From Solobacterium sp. (GTDB lineage: Bacteria; Bacillota_I; Bacilli_A; Erysipelotrichales; Erysipelotrichaceae), in contig JAFUFO010000021.1 in assembly GCA_017469885.1 (NCBI GenBank), positions 62,001-126,000 of the forward strand: 64,000 nt of DNA. Direction: 5' to 3'. Both the position numbers and the translations under genes were made by a program. Below, piece after piece: positions 8,878-17,921 of the stretch. Each line of letters starts with the position of its first letter. Positions within the stretch are counted from its first letter, which is position 1. The notes under the pieces are model-generated. The model saw nothing but the letters and a program-made list of their open reading frames with translations. It had not been told where the DNA came from and searched no databases.

Positions 8878-10332
8878 ATGGGAAGATCTATTCTGTTTGT
8901 AGGCGGTGAGGCGCTTCCGTTCATCAAGACCGGCGGACTTGCGGACGTTATGGCAAGTCTTCCGAATGCGCTCGTAAAGCGCGGTCATGATGCACGTGTT
9001 GTCATCCCGCTGTATAAAAAGGTTATCGAGAAGTATTACGACCAGCTGGAGCGGATCGGAACGATTCAGGTCCATTCCGGATGGATCGATCAGCCGGCTA
9101 CGTACTATACCACAACGGTTGACGGTGTCGTTTACTACTTCATCGAGCACCAGCATTATTTCGAACGTGACGGCCTGTACGGCTATGAAGATGACGGCGA
9201 ACGGTTCGCATTCTTCCAGCGTGCAGTTCTCGACATGATCTACTTCATCGACTGGTGGCCGAACATCATTCACTCGAATGACTGGCAGACCGGCATGATT
9301 CCGCTGCTGTGCCATGCATGCTATGCGGATGACTACCGGTATCAGGCAATCAAGCACGTTTACACCATCCATAACCTGGCATTCCAGGGCAACTTCGGTG
9401 TGGATATGATGCCGTCCTGCCTGGGGCTCGACTACTACTATTTCGACAACGGTTCCATCAAGTTCGATACCGGTATCTCCTTCATGAAGGCAGGTCTGGT
9501 ATATGCGGACAAGATTACAACCGTATCGCCGACTTACTCCAGCGAGATTCTCACCCAGACCTATGGTGAGAAGATGGATTCCATCCTCCGTTACCGCAGA
9601 GATGACCTCTGGGGCATCGTCAATGGTATCGACGTCAAGGAATGGAACCCGAAGACCGACAAGCTGCTCGCAAAGAACTATGATGTCCGCAGCTATGTCA
9701 GCGGCAAGAAGGCAAACAAACTTGCACTTCAGAAGGAACTCGGACTCAAGGAAACCAATGATGTCTGCATGATCGGTATCGTATCCCGTCTGACCAATCA
9801 GAAGGGTATCTACCTGATCACCGATCGTCTCCAGGAAATCATGGGCATGGATATCCAGTTCGTCGTACTCGGCACCGGTGAAGCAAATGCGGAGAACGCA
9901 TTCAAGTGGATGGAGAGCGAGTACAAGGGCAAGGGTGTTTACTACTGCGGCTACAACGAAGAACTCGCACACCGCATCTATGCAGGCTGCGACCTCTTCC
10001 TGATGCCGTCCCTGTATGAACCATGCGGAATCGGACAGCTGATTGCCATGCATTACGGCACACTCCCGCTCGTCCGTGAAACCGGCGGTCTCAAGGATAC
10101 CGTTCACCCGTACAACCAGTACACCGGCGAAGGCAACGGCTTCAGCTTCTGGGCTGCCAACGCAGATGACATGGTCTATACGCTCCGCTGGGCGGTAGAG
10201 CAGTACTACGACAACAAGCCGGGCTGGAAGGGTCTCATAAAGAGCGCAATGAACACGGATGTTTCGTGGGAACAGAGCGCGGGCATTTACGAGCAGCTGT
10301 ACTATCAGCTCTGCAACTGGCCTGACGAGTAA
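8878..10332 (+). CDS. glgA: Glycogen synthase (ADP-glucose), GT5
   Basis: This 484-residue GT5 glycosyltransferase extends alpha-1,4-glucan from ADP-glucose. The N-terminal ADP-glucose-binding KTGGLADV motif is near residues 20-27. The C-terminal GT-B donor motif reads EPCGIGQLIAMHYG followed by RETGGLKDTV. GGGAGG precedes the ATG and the gap to glgD is 13 bp. The gene ends in a strong terminator. No glgB or glgP lies in this window, so branching and phosphorolysis enzymes must be elsewhere. Confidence 0.96.
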   Translation: MGRSILFVGGEALPFIKTGGLADVMASLPNALVKRGHDARVVIPLYKKVIEKYYDQLERIGTIQVHSGWIDQPATYYTTTVDGVVYYFIEHQHYFERDGLYGYEDDGERFAFFQRAVLDMIYFIDWWPNIIHSNDWQTGMIPLLCHACYADDYRYQAIKHVYTIHNLAFQGNFGVDMMPSCLGLDYYYFDNGSIKFDTGISFMKAGLVYADKITTVSPTYSSEILTQTYGEKMDSILRYRRDDLWGIVNGIDVKEWNPKTDKLLAKNYDVRSYVSGKKANKLALQKELGLKETNDVCMIGIVSRLTNQKGIYLITDRLQEIMGMDIQFVVLGTGEANAENAFKWMESEYKGKGVYYCGYNEELAHRIYAGCDLFLMPSLYEPCGIGQLIAMHYGTLPLVRETGGLKDTVHPYNQYTGEGNGFSFWAANADDMVYTLRWAVEQYYDNKPGWKGLIKSAMNTDVSWEQSAGIYEQLYYQLCNWPDE

Positions 10333-10354
10333 TTCGCACACACAGTTTCATCAG

Positions 10355-10387
10355 AATCCGGATCTGAAACACGATCCGGATTTTTTT
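10355..10387 (+). terminator. Strong Rho-independent terminator after glgA
   Basis: A perfect 10-bp stem (AATCCGGATC at 10355-10364 with GATCCGGATT at 10373-10382) and 8-nt loop are followed by a run of seven T. Confidence 0.92.
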
Positions 10388-10450
10388 ATGATCGGTCCTG
10401 TTGTGTACGATATGTGCCAAGTCGTAACACATAAAAGACACTGCATAGGA

Positions 10451-10456
10451 TATAAT
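10451..10456 (+). promoter_or_regulatory. -10 element upstream of fructokinase operon
   Basis: A consensus TATAAT lies 27 bp before the fructokinase start, downstream of the glgA terminator. A convincing -35 was not found at 17±1 bp, so the promoter may need an activator or an extended -10. Confidence 0.35.
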
Positions 10457-10483
10457 AAAACATATTCTGGAGGAACAATAATT

Positions 10484-11455
10484 ATGACGCAACGGTTTGA
10501 TGTTACGGCCCTCGGAGAGCTTTTAATTGACTTCACACAGAACGGAATGTCCGAACAGGGCAACCCGCTGTTTGAGGCAAATCCGGGCGGAGCTCCGTGC
10601 AATGTTTTATCCATGCTTTCTAGACTGGGAAGAAAGACCGCATTTATCGGAAAAGTCGGCAATGACGGATTCGGAAAACAGCTGACTGCCGCAATCGAAG
10701 AAGTCGGCATCAATGCGGAAGGACTTCTCTATGACAATGAAGTTCATACCACACTGGCGCTTGTCCATACGATGGAAAACGGCGACCGTGATTTTTCGTT
10801 CTACCGCAATCCCGGCGCGGATATGAATCTGTCCGCAGATGAACTTCCGGTACAGCTGATCAAAGACGCAAAGATCTTCCATTACGGAACCCTGTCTCTG
10901 ACGGATGAGCCGGTAAAGAGCGCGACACAGAAGGCGGTTGCCTGTGCAGAAGAATGCGGACTGATCCGCTCCTTCGACCCGAACCTGCGTCCGCCGCTCT
11001 GGAGAAGCCTCGATGAGGCAAAGGTTCAGGTCGACTGGGGTCTTCAGCACTGCGATATCCTGAAGATCTCGGACAATGAGATCACCTGGTTCACCGGACT
11101 GGACGATTATGACGAAGGTATTAAATACCTGCAGGATCACTACAATATCAAACTGATCTGCCTGTCCATGGGACCGGACGGAAGCCGTGCATACTATGGC
11201 GATACAAGAGTGGAAGTAAAGCCGTTCCTGCAGAAGGCTACGATTGAGACAACCGGTGCCGGAGATACCTTCGGAGCCTGTGTGATCGACGGCGTTCTGG
11301 AATACGGCCTGGATAATCTTGACGCAGAGAAGCTGACGAAGATCCTGACGTTTGCCAATGCGGCGGCTTCGATCGTCACCACAAAGAAAGGCGCACTGCG
11401 CGTTATGCCGGACCGGGAGACGGTAGAGAAATTCATTGAATCATTCCCCGGATAA
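10484..11455 (+). CDS. scrK: Fructokinase (PfkB/ribokinase family)
   Basis: This 323-residue PfkB-fold sugar kinase phosphorylates fructose to fructose-6-phosphate with ATP. The N-terminal substrate motif ALGELLIDF leads into NPGGAPCNV, typical of bacterial fructokinases. The C-terminal signature TTGAGDTFGA contains the catalytic Asp. The ATG at 10484 has TGGAGGAAC upstream; a longer in-frame ORF reading back through the glgA terminator is rejected. The amylosucrase gene follows 16 bp later, and that enzyme releases fructose from sucrose, which supports the fructokinase assignment over other PfkB kinases. Confidence 0.88.
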   Translation: MTQRFDVTALGELLIDFTQNGMSEQGNPLFEANPGGAPCNVLSMLSRLGRKTAFIGKVGNDGFGKQLTAAIEEVGINAEGLLYDNEVHTTLALVHTMENGDRDFSFYRNPGADMNLSADELPVQLIKDAKIFHYGTLSLTDEPVKSATQKAVACAEECGLIRSFDPNLRPPLWRSLDEAKVQVDWGLQHCDILKISDNEITWFTGLDDYDEGIKYLQDHYNIKLICLSMGPDGSRAYYGDTRVEVKPFLQKATIETTGAGDTFGACVIDGVLEYGLDNLDAEKLTKILTFANAAASIVTTKKGALRVMPDRETVEKFIESFPG

Positions 11456-11471
11456 TAAAGGAGTGCCTCAC

Positions 11472-13334
11472 ATGGCTGTGAAAAAGAACAATGACAGCGT
11501 GTTTGAAGCACGCCTGAAACCGTATTACGATGAACTGAAATGGCTTTACATGGAGCTGTACAACGATGAACATGCATTTACGTATTTCATCGACATGCTG
11601 AAACAGTATTATGATGAGCGGCCTGCCGCACTTCGGAAGTGGGATGAGAAACGCACTGCCGCAGGCAGCTGGTACAGCCGTTCCAACATGCTGGGAATGT
11701 TAATGTATGTCAATGCATTTGCGAAAACCGTCAACGGTGTCCGCAGTCATCTTGATTACATTGAAGAATGCGGCGTGAACTATCTCCATCTGATGCCGCT
11801 GCTGGAAAGCCCGGAAGGAAGAAGCGACGGCGGTTATGCAGTATCGGACTTCCGGAAGGTGGATCCGAAACTCGGCACCATGAAGGATCTCTCCGCGCTT
11901 GCAAAGGAATGCCATAAGCGGGGCATCTCGCTCTGTCTGGACTTTGTCATGAATCATACCAGCGAAGACCACGAATGGGCGGTCCGTGCCAGAAAGGGTG
12001 ACCCGGAATATCAGAGCCGGTACTTCTTCTATGATGACTGGACCATTCCGAATGAATTTGAAAAAACGGTTCCGGAAGTCTTCCCGACGACCGCACCGGG
12101 AAACTTCACCTGGAATGAAGAAGCACACAAGGTCGTCATGACAACGTTCTATCCGTACCAGTGGGATCTCAATTATGCAAACCCGACGGTCTTCAATGAC
12201 ATGACCGCAAACATGCTGTATCTCTGCAACAACGGTGTCGATATTGTACGTCTTGACGCAACGCCGTATATCTGGAAGGAGCTCGGCACCAACTGCCGGA
12301 ACCTTCCGCAGGTCCATACCCTGGTCCGCCTGATGCATATGGCGGCGGATATCGTCTGCCCGGGAACACTTCTCCTTGGCGAGGTCGTCATGGAACCCAG
12401 CAAGGTCGTTCCGTACTTCGGAACCCTGGAGAAGCCGGAATGTCAGTTGCTGTACAACGTCACGACCATGGCAAGTACCTGGCATACCGTTGCGGCACAC
12501 AGTACAAAGCTGCTGAAACATCAGCTGGATACGGTGTTTGCGCTGCCGAAGGAGTATACCTTCCTGAATTATCTCCGCTGTCATGATGACATCGGATGGG
12601 GTCTGGATTATGACTTCCTGGAAATCGACGGTCTTACCCAGATTCCGCATAAGAAGTATCTGAATGACTACCTGACCGGCAAATGGCCCGGCAGTGACGC
12701 AAGAGGCGAGCTCTACAACGATGATCCAAGACTTGGTGATGCGCGCTTATGTGGCACGACCGCTTCCCTTGTCGGCATCGAAGCTGCCGTCTATGAAAAG
12801 GATGACGCGAAGCTGCAGACTGCCATCGATAAGGATGTGATGCTGCATGCATTCCTGTTCACCCAGAGCGGCATTCCGGTCCTCTATGCGGGCGATGAGA
12901 TCGGCCAGCTGAATGATTATACGTATCATGATGACCCGCTGAAGCGGGAAGACTCCAGATACCTGCACCGGGGAGATTTCCAGTGGGATCTTGCGGAAAT
13001 GCGCAATGATCCGAAGACCCGTCAGGGAATGCTGTTTGGACGTCTGAAGGAACTGATCGATATCCGTAAGAAGGAACCGGTCTTTGACGGCGGCGCGGAC
13101 ACCTGGCTGGTGGAAACCGGCAATGACCGTGTCCTTGGCATCGGCCGCTACAATGACGGCGACAAGCTGATCGGACTCTTCAATTTCTCGGAAGGCGAAG
13201 AAACGGTATATCTGAACGAAGAAGAAACGTATATCAATCTTCTGACGAATAAGACCTGTTCCGTGAAGGAAGTGACGCTGAAACCGGGCGGCTTCCTCTG
13301 GGCAAAACTCACCTACACCCAACCCGCAAAATAG
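11472..13334 (+). CDS. Amylosucrase-type GH13 enzyme
   Basis: This 620-residue GH13 enzyme has the long helical N-terminal domain and overall size of amylosucrase (subfamily 4). Such enzymes cleave sucrose and transfer the glucosyl unit to an alpha-1,4-glucan, releasing fructose. Catalytic residues visible are Asp262 in VRLDATPY, Glu304 in LLGEVVMEP and the His-Asp pair 371-372 in RCHDDIGWG; the VMNHTSEDHEW and YAGDEIGQLND motifs also fit. AAAGGAG precedes the ATG at 11472; the in-frame start at 11436 lies within the kinase gene and has no SD. The neighbours (fructokinase and glycogen genes) fit sucrose-to-glycogen chemistry. Plain sucrose hydrolase activity is an alternative that assay would decide. 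Confidence 0.85.
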   Translation: MAVKKNNDSVFEARLKPYYDELKWLYMELYNDEHAFTYFIDMLKQYYDERPAALRKWDEKRTAAGSWYSRSNMLGMLMYVNAFAKTVNGVRSHLDYIEECGVNYLHLMPLLESPEGRSDGGYAVSDFRKVDPKLGTMKDLSALAKECHKRGISLCLDFVMNHTSEDHEWAVRARKGDPEYQSRYFFYDDWTIPNEFEKTVPEVFPTTAPGNFTWNEEAHKVVMTTFYPYQWDLNYANPTVFNDMTANMLYLCNNGVDIVRLDATPYIWKELGTNCRNLPQVHTLVRLMHMAADIVCPGTLLLGEVVMEPSKVVPYFGTLEKPECQLLYNVTTMASTWHTVAAHSTKLLKHQLDTVFALPKEYTFLNYLRCHDDIGWGLDYDFLEIDGLTQIPHKKYLNDYLTGKWPGSDARGELYNDDPRLGDARLCGTTASLVGIEAAVYEKDDAKLQTAIDKDVMLHAFLFTQSGIPVLYAGDEIGQLNDYTYHDDPLKREDSRYLHRGDFQWDLAEMRNDPKTRQGMLFGRLKELIDIRKKEPVFDGGADTWLVETGNDRVLGIGRYNDGDKLIGLFNFSEGEETVYLNEEETYINLLTNKTCSVKEVTLKPGGFLWAKLTYTQPAK

Positions 13335-13354
13335 AAAAAAGGGACGAAGAAGAA

Positions 13355-14179
13355 ATGAAACTGATCTTTCTTGATATTGACGGCACTCTGACCGAGCCGG
13401 GGTCCAATGTACCGCCGGAAAGTGCGCTGAAAGCGATTCGTCAGAGTCAGGCAGCCGGCAACCTGGTATTCCTCTGTACGGGACGCAACTATGCCATGCT
13501 GGAGCCGCTTCTGAAGTACGGCTTTGACGGAATGGTGGCTTCGGCAGGCGGCTATGTGACGGTGAAGGACGAGGTGCTCTTTGACTGTCCGATGCCGGAA
13601 GAGGAGTTCCGCACCGCCATGAAGGTGCTTCATGACAACGGCGTGTTCTGCACGGTCGAGGCAAAGAACGCAACCTACGGTGATGAGAATCTCGGAGAGT
13701 TCCTGTCCGAATCCGACGGCGATAACTCCGAAATCGAACGGTGGCGCAGAGCGCTTTCGGAAAGCCTGAACATCCGGCCGATGAAGGAGTATGACGGCGC
13801 ACCCGTATACAAAATCGTCATCATGTGCCGCGAGGCGAAACAGCTTCAGCCGGCAAAGGATCTTCTGGAAGACCGGTATGACTTCGTGATTCAGGAAATC
13901 AAGGAGCATGGCAGCTGCCAGAACGGCGAGCTGATCAACCGGTCATTTGACAAGGGAAAAGGAATTCTGCGCATCGCAGAGCATCTGAACGTCCCGATTG
14001 AAGATGTCTATGGATTCGGGGATTCGATGAACGATCTCACCATGATCGAGACCGTCGGAACCTCGGTATGCATGGCAAACGGCGCGGAAGCGCTGAAGAA
14101 ACGCAGCGATCTTGTAGTTCCGTCAGTGAGTGAAGACGGATTGTACAGGGGGTTTGAACAGCTGGGGCTGTTGAAATAA
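13355..14179 (+). CDS. Cof-type HAD phosphatase
   Basis: This 274-residue HAD hydrolase of class IIB (Cof/YbiV type) dephosphorylates small phosphometabolites such as sugar phosphates. Motif I is FLDIDGTLTEPG near the N-terminus (nucleophile Asp), motif II is LCTGR, and motif IV is YGFGDSMNDLTMIE with a KG pair before it (DKGKGI). It sits 20 bp after the amylosucrase gene and 33 bp before a PTS permease. A plausible role is to strip phosphate from the PTS product so that amylosucrase can act on the free disaccharide; this is inference from position only. Confidence 0.88.
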   Translation: MKLIFLDIDGTLTEPGSNVPPESALKAIRQSQAAGNLVFLCTGRNYAMLEPLLKYGFDGMVASAGGYVTVKDEVLFDCPMPEEEFRTAMKVLHDNGVFCTVEAKNATYGDENLGEFLSESDGDNSEIERWRRALSESLNIRPMKEYDGAPVYKIVIMCREAKQLQPAKDLLEDRYDFVIQEIKEHGSCQNGELINRSFDKGKGILRIAEHLNVPIEDVYGFGDSMNDLTMIETVGTSVCMANGAEALKKRSDLVVPSVSEDGLYRGFEQLGLLK

Positions 14180-14212
14180 TTTATGCTTTAAAAATGGAGG
14201 AAAGGGAAACAA

Positions 14213-16057
14213 ATGGCATTAGATTATCGGAAATGCGCGCAGGAGATCGTCGATCATATCGGCGGTAGGGAAAACGTTGCACAGGCTGCGCACTGTGCGA
14301 CACGGCTTCGCCTTGTCATCAAGGATAATTCCAAAGTGGACAAGGAATACCTCGACAATGTCGAAGGTGTAAAGGGAATGTTTGAGTCCAACGGACAGCT
14401 TCAGCTCATCATCGGAACCGGAACCGTAAACAAGGTTTATGACGAGTTCCTCGACATTACAGGAATGACTGCGGCGACCAAGGACGATGTAAAGGCGGCA
14501 GCCGCAGAGAAGCAGCCGCTCTGGAAAAAACTGCTGAAACCGATCGGTGACGTCTTCGTACCGATCCTGCCGGCAATCGTTGCGTCCGGTCTTATGATGG
14601 GTCTCGTCGAGGCGCTTGGTAAGGCACTGCCCGGTTTTGCGGGAAGCGACTGGTATGCATTCCTTGACATGGTCGCCAATGCGGCATTTGTCTTCCTGCC
14701 GGGTATCGTTGCGATCTCCGCAGCGCGTGTCTTCGGCGGAAATATCTTCCTCGGCGCAGTCATCGGTCTTCTGATGATCCATCCGAATCTCATCAACGCA
14801 TGGTCTGTCGCAAGTTATGAAGGCGCGATTCCGACCTGGAACATCTTCATTTTCCCGGTTCAGCAGACCGGCTATCAGGGACATGTCATACCGGTAATGA
14901 TTGCGGTATTCCTGATGTGTCAGATCGAGAAGTGGCTGCACAAGCATGTGCCGGAAATGCTCGATCTGTTCATCACACCGCTGACCACCGTATTACTGAC
15001 TTCTTACATCACATTCACGATCATCGGCCCGGTCTTCGCACAGCTTGAAACATGGGTCCTTGCCGGCGCAAAGGTCCTCGTCCGCAATCCGATCGGCGCA
15101 TGCGCAATGGGTGCGCTCTATCCGTGGACGGTCGTCATGGGTCTCCATCATATGTATAACGTCATCGAGGCCGGCATGCTGGCGGAGAGCGGACTGAACA
15201 CCTGGATGCCGATCGCATCCGCCGCAAACTTCGCACAGTTCGGTGCCTGCCTTGCGGTAGGTCTCAAGGCCAGAAGCAACAAGACAAAGGCGATCGCAGT
15301 TCCGTCTTCCATGTCCGCAGCGCTCGGTATTACCGAGCCGGCGATCTTCGGTGTAAACATGCGCTTCTTCAAGCCGTTCCTTGCAGGCATGGTCGGCGGC
15401 GCAGTCGGTGCGATCTTCGGTGCCCTCACCGGCATCGGTGCTTCCGCATACGGCGTTACCGGAATCCCGGGCTACCTCACAATAAACAATCCGCTGCTCT
15501 ATACGATTCTGCTTGCGATCTCCGGCGGTATTGCATTCGTGCTTACCAACATGATCTGGCATGAGGATGAGGCGCCGAAGAAGGAAGCTCCCGCAAAAGC
15601 AGAAGTGAAGGAAATGGGTGCACCGGATGCAGTTGCGCTGACAACCGAGGCTGGTGTTGTCAAAGCTCCGGTCAACGGAAAGATTATTCCGGCTAAGGAA
15701 ATTCCGGATCCGGTATTTGCGGAAGAGACCATGGGTCCCTCGGTCGGAATTGAGCCGACCGAAGGCATTGTCTACGCACCGTTTGACGGTCAGGTCATGA
15801 TGATCTTCCCGACAAACCATGCGATCGGTCTCAAGGCAGACAACGGCATGGAACTGCTCATCCATGTCGGCGTGGATACCGTTGCGATGGACGGCGACGG
15901 CTTTGCGGCATTCGTAAAGCAGGATGACATGGTAAAGGCAGGACAGAAGCTGCTGTCCTTCGACCGCGCAAAGATTGCGGCGGCAAATCATCCGGATACC
16001 GTTATCGTCGCACTGACCAACGGTACGGAATACAGTGATGTAAAGCGCGCTGCGTAA
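14213..16057 (+). CDS. PTS permease IIBCA, sucrose/beta-glucoside/trehalose family
   Basis: This 614-residue permease of the glucose superfamily of the phosphotransferase system imports and phosphorylates a sugar. The domains in order are IIB (residues 1-80, phospho-Cys28 in HCATRLRLV), IIC (about 105-450, ~10 membrane segments, with GLHHMYNVIE and the GITEPAIFG motif), and IIA (about 475-614, phospho-His551 in LIHVGVDTV). GGAGG lies upstream of the ATG. Position beside fructokinase and amylosucrase suggests sucrose, but no sucrose-6-phosphate hydrolase is present, so trehalose or a beta-glucoside cannot be excluded. Confidence 0.9.
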   Translation: MALDYRKCAQEIVDHIGGRENVAQAAHCATRLRLVIKDNSKVDKEYLDNVEGVKGMFESNGQLQLIIGTGTVNKVYDEFLDITGMTAATKDDVKAAAAEKQPLWKKLLKPIGDVFVPILPAIVASGLMMGLVEALGKALPGFAGSDWYAFLDMVANAAFVFLPGIVAISAARVFGGNIFLGAVIGLLMIHPNLINAWSVASYEGAIPTWNIFIFPVQQTGYQGHVIPVMIAVFLMCQIEKWLHKHVPEMLDLFITPLTTVLLTSYITFTIIGPVFAQLETWVLAGAKVLVRNPIGACAMGALYPWTVVMGLHHMYNVIEAGMLAESGLNTWMPIASAANFAQFGACLAVGLKARSNKTKAIAVPSSMSAALGITEPAIFGVNMRFFKPFLAGMVGGAVGAIFGALTGIGASAYGVTGIPGYLTINNPLLYTILLAISGGIAFVLTNMIWHEDEAPKKEAPAKAEVKEMGAPDAVALTTEAGVVKAPVNGKIIPAKEIPDPVFAEETMGPSVGIEPTEGIVYAPFDGQVMMIFPTNHAIGLKADNGMELLIHVGVDTVAMDGDGFAAFVKQDDMVKAGQKLLSFDRAKIAAANHPDTVIVALTNGTEYSDVKRAA

Positions 16058-16091
16058 TCACTGCAGTCCGAATCACATCCAATTCAAAAGG

Positions 16092-16130
16092 CAGGCCTGT
16101 ATGGATAACTTCCGTACGGGCCTGTTTTAT
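16092..16130 (+). terminator. Rho-independent terminator after the PTS gene
   Basis: A 13-bp stem (16092-16104 with 16112-16124, two G-T pairs) and a 7-nt loop are followed by TTTTAT. It overlaps the ATG at 16101 of a possible ORF extension and is the main reason to reject that start for the next gene. Confidence 0.88.
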
Positions 16131-16175
16131 GCTTTAAAAAAGACTCATCTTCTGCAACATGGTATGGTAGTGAAT

Positions 16176-17105
16176 ATGATCCTGAACACCGGAAGCCGTA
16201 CCGATATACCAGCGTTTTACAGCACGTGGCTTGCGAACCGTCTGCGTGCGGGTTTCATAATGGTCCGCAATCCATACTATCCGCAGCTTGTGACAAGATA
16301 TGTTCTGGATCCGAAGCTTGTCGATGTGCTGTGCTTCTGTACGAAAAATCCTGAACCCATGCTGGAACATATGGACCTTCTGGCACCGTTCCGGCAGCTC
16401 TGGTATGTGACGCTGACGCCATATGGAAAAGATATTGAACCGAATGTGCCGGATAAGCATGAAGTGATCCGTTCCATACAGAAACTGTCGCAGCACATTG
16501 GAGAAGATGCCGTGATCTGGCGCTATGATCCGATCTTTCTTTCGGAAAAGTATTCCATGGACTATCACTTCCGGGCGTTTGAAACGATCGCGAAAGCGCT
16601 GAACGGATATACGGTCAAAGCTGTCATCAGCTTTCTGGATCTGTACGCAAAGACAAGACGGAACTTTCCGGAGGGGAAAGAAGTCTCCTTGGAAGATCAG
16701 GAGATCATGACCGAACGCCTGGTCAGGATTGCGGAGGAAAACGGCATGCATGTATATACATGCCTTGAAGCGGAATCTCTGGCTGCCTGCGGCGCAGATA
16801 TCAGCGGCTGTATGAGTCAGAAGGTTGTGGAGGAATCGGTTCATGAAATCCTGAATGTGCCGAAACTCAGCCCGGCAAGACAGGGCTGTACCTGCCTTCT
16901 GGGAAATGATATCGGCGTGTATAACACCTGTCCGCATTTCTGCCGGTACTGCTATGCCAACTATGACAGGGAAGCGGTGCTTAACAATATCCGCAGGCAT
17001 GATCCCGAGAGTCCGATGCTGATCGGGAATCTCAGACCGGATGATAAAGTGAGCGATGCGGTACAGAAGTCCTGGCTTACGGGACAGATGCATCTGGAAC
17101 TCTGA
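16176..17105 (+). CDS. DUF1848 family protein with Cys motif
   Basis: This 309-residue protein begins MILNTGSRTDIPAFYS, the usual DUF1848 N-terminus, so the ATG at 16176 is chosen. An in-frame ATG at 16101 would read through the terminator hairpin of the PTS operon. No good SD precedes 16176, but TATGGT is present at 16163, so a very short or leaderless transcript is possible. The C-terminal part carries cysteines in QGCTCLLG and CPHFCRYCYANY; the CX3CX2C spacing matches radical-SAM-type 4Fe-4S sites, though placed near the C-terminus. The function of the family is not known. It stands alone between two terminators. Confidence 0.8.
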   Translation: MILNTGSRTDIPAFYSTWLANRLRAGFIMVRNPYYPQLVTRYVLDPKLVDVLCFCTKNPEPMLEHMDLLAPFRQLWYVTLTPYGKDIEPNVPDKHEVIRSIQKLSQHIGEDAVIWRYDPIFLSEKYSMDYHFRAFETIAKALNGYTVKAVISFLDLYAKTRRNFPEGKEVSLEDQEIMTERLVRIAEENGMHVYTCLEAESLAACGADISGCMSQKVVEESVHEILNVPKLSPARQGCTCLLGNDIGVYNTCPHFCRYCYANYDREAVLNNIRRHDPESPMLIGNLRPDDKVSDAVQKSWLTGQMHLEL

Positions 17106-17113
17106 ACAACAAT

Positions 17114-17178
17114 AAAACCCGGCTTGAGCATTGATGCTGTGAACAATACAGCACTCTGTGTTCGAACAGCCGGGTTTT
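17114..17178. terminator. Bidirectional terminator between DUF1848 gene and nanE
   Basis: AAAACCCGGCT (17114-17124) pairs with AGCCGGGTTTT (17168-17178) across a 43-nt loop. The A/T runs on both sides allow termination of both converging transcripts. Confidence 0.75.
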
Positions 17179-17214
17179 GTTCTGCACAAGAAGAAAACTG
17201 ACACGAATTGCGTG

Positions 17215-17913
17215 TCAGTCTTCCAGTGCAGCCATGAATTTCTTTGTGATCTCAAGCGGTCGTGTGATCGCAGAACCGACAACCACAGCCCAGGACCCCA
17301 TATCCATCGCGTGTCTCAGCATTTCCGGTGTGGAGATGTTTCCTTCTGCGATGACCGGCTTGCCGGAGTTGTGAATCAGATGCTTGATCATGGAGTAGGG
17401 CGGAACCTTTACGCCTTTTGTGTATTCAGTATAACCGGCAAGGGTCGTGCCGATGATATCAAAGCCAAGCTCTGCGGCGGTCATGCCGTCCTCAATGCTG
17501 GCACAGTCTGCCATGAACAGCTGATCGGGATATTTTGCGCGTACTTCGGAGAAGAATTCCTTCAGCTCCACACCGCCCGGACGTGTGCGGCAGGTCGCAT
17601 CCAGCGCGATGATCTCGCAGCCGCAGTTTACCAGCGCATCGACTTCCGCCATGGTCGGTGTGATATAGACATGCGGTTCATCGTCATAGACTTTCTTGAT
17701 GATGCCGATGACCGGAAGATCTACATTCTTGCGGATCTCTTCAATATCCTCCACCGTATTGGCGCGGATTCCGCCGGCACCGCCGAGGTATGCCGCATAG
17801 GCCATGCGTCCCATGATGAAGCTGCTGTGAAGCGGCTCTTCCGGAAGTGCCTGGCAGGAAACGATCAGTTTCCCTTTGATCTGATTCATGATTTTTTCGT
17901 TGCGTTCGTTCAT
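17215..17913 (-). CDS. nanE: N-acetylmannosamine-6-phosphate 2-epimerase
   Basis: This 232-residue TIM-barrel enzyme interconverts ManNAc-6-P and GlcNAc-6-P in sialic acid or ManNAc catabolism. Family landmarks are [16 protein letters not shown] at the N-terminus, [27 protein letters not shown] and the GTTLAGYT and EGNISTPE motifs. AGGAGAC precedes the ATG. It starts only 8 bp after proA and so appears to be the third gene of proB-proA-nanE. No other sialic-acid gene (nanA, nanK or a transporter) is present here, so its link to proline genes is probably transcriptional rather than metabolic. Confidence 0.92.
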   Translation of the reverse strand: MNERNEKIMNQIKGKLIVSCQALPEEPLHSSFIMGRMAYAAYLGGAGGIRANTVEDIEEIRKNVDLPVIGIIKKVYDDEPHVYITPTMAEVDALVNCGCEIIALDATCRTRPGGVELKEFFSEVRAKYPDQLFMADCASIEDGMTAAELGFDIIGTTLAGYTEYTKGVKVPPYSMIKHLIHNSGKPVIAEGNISTPEMLRHAMDMGSWAVVVGSAITRPLEITKKFMAALED

Positions 17914-17921
17914 AATGTCTC

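Noticed and set aside
8803-10341. 512-codon minus-strand ORF opposite glgA
   Set aside because: Shadow of glgA with no SD; the same applies to the large antisense frames opposite lysS, glgC, glgD and pgk.
16101-16175. N-terminal extension of the DUF1848 gene from ATG 16101
   Set aside because: The extension translates the 3' arm and loop of a 13-bp terminator stem, and family members begin at MILxxSRRTDIPAF-like sequence, i.e. at 16176.
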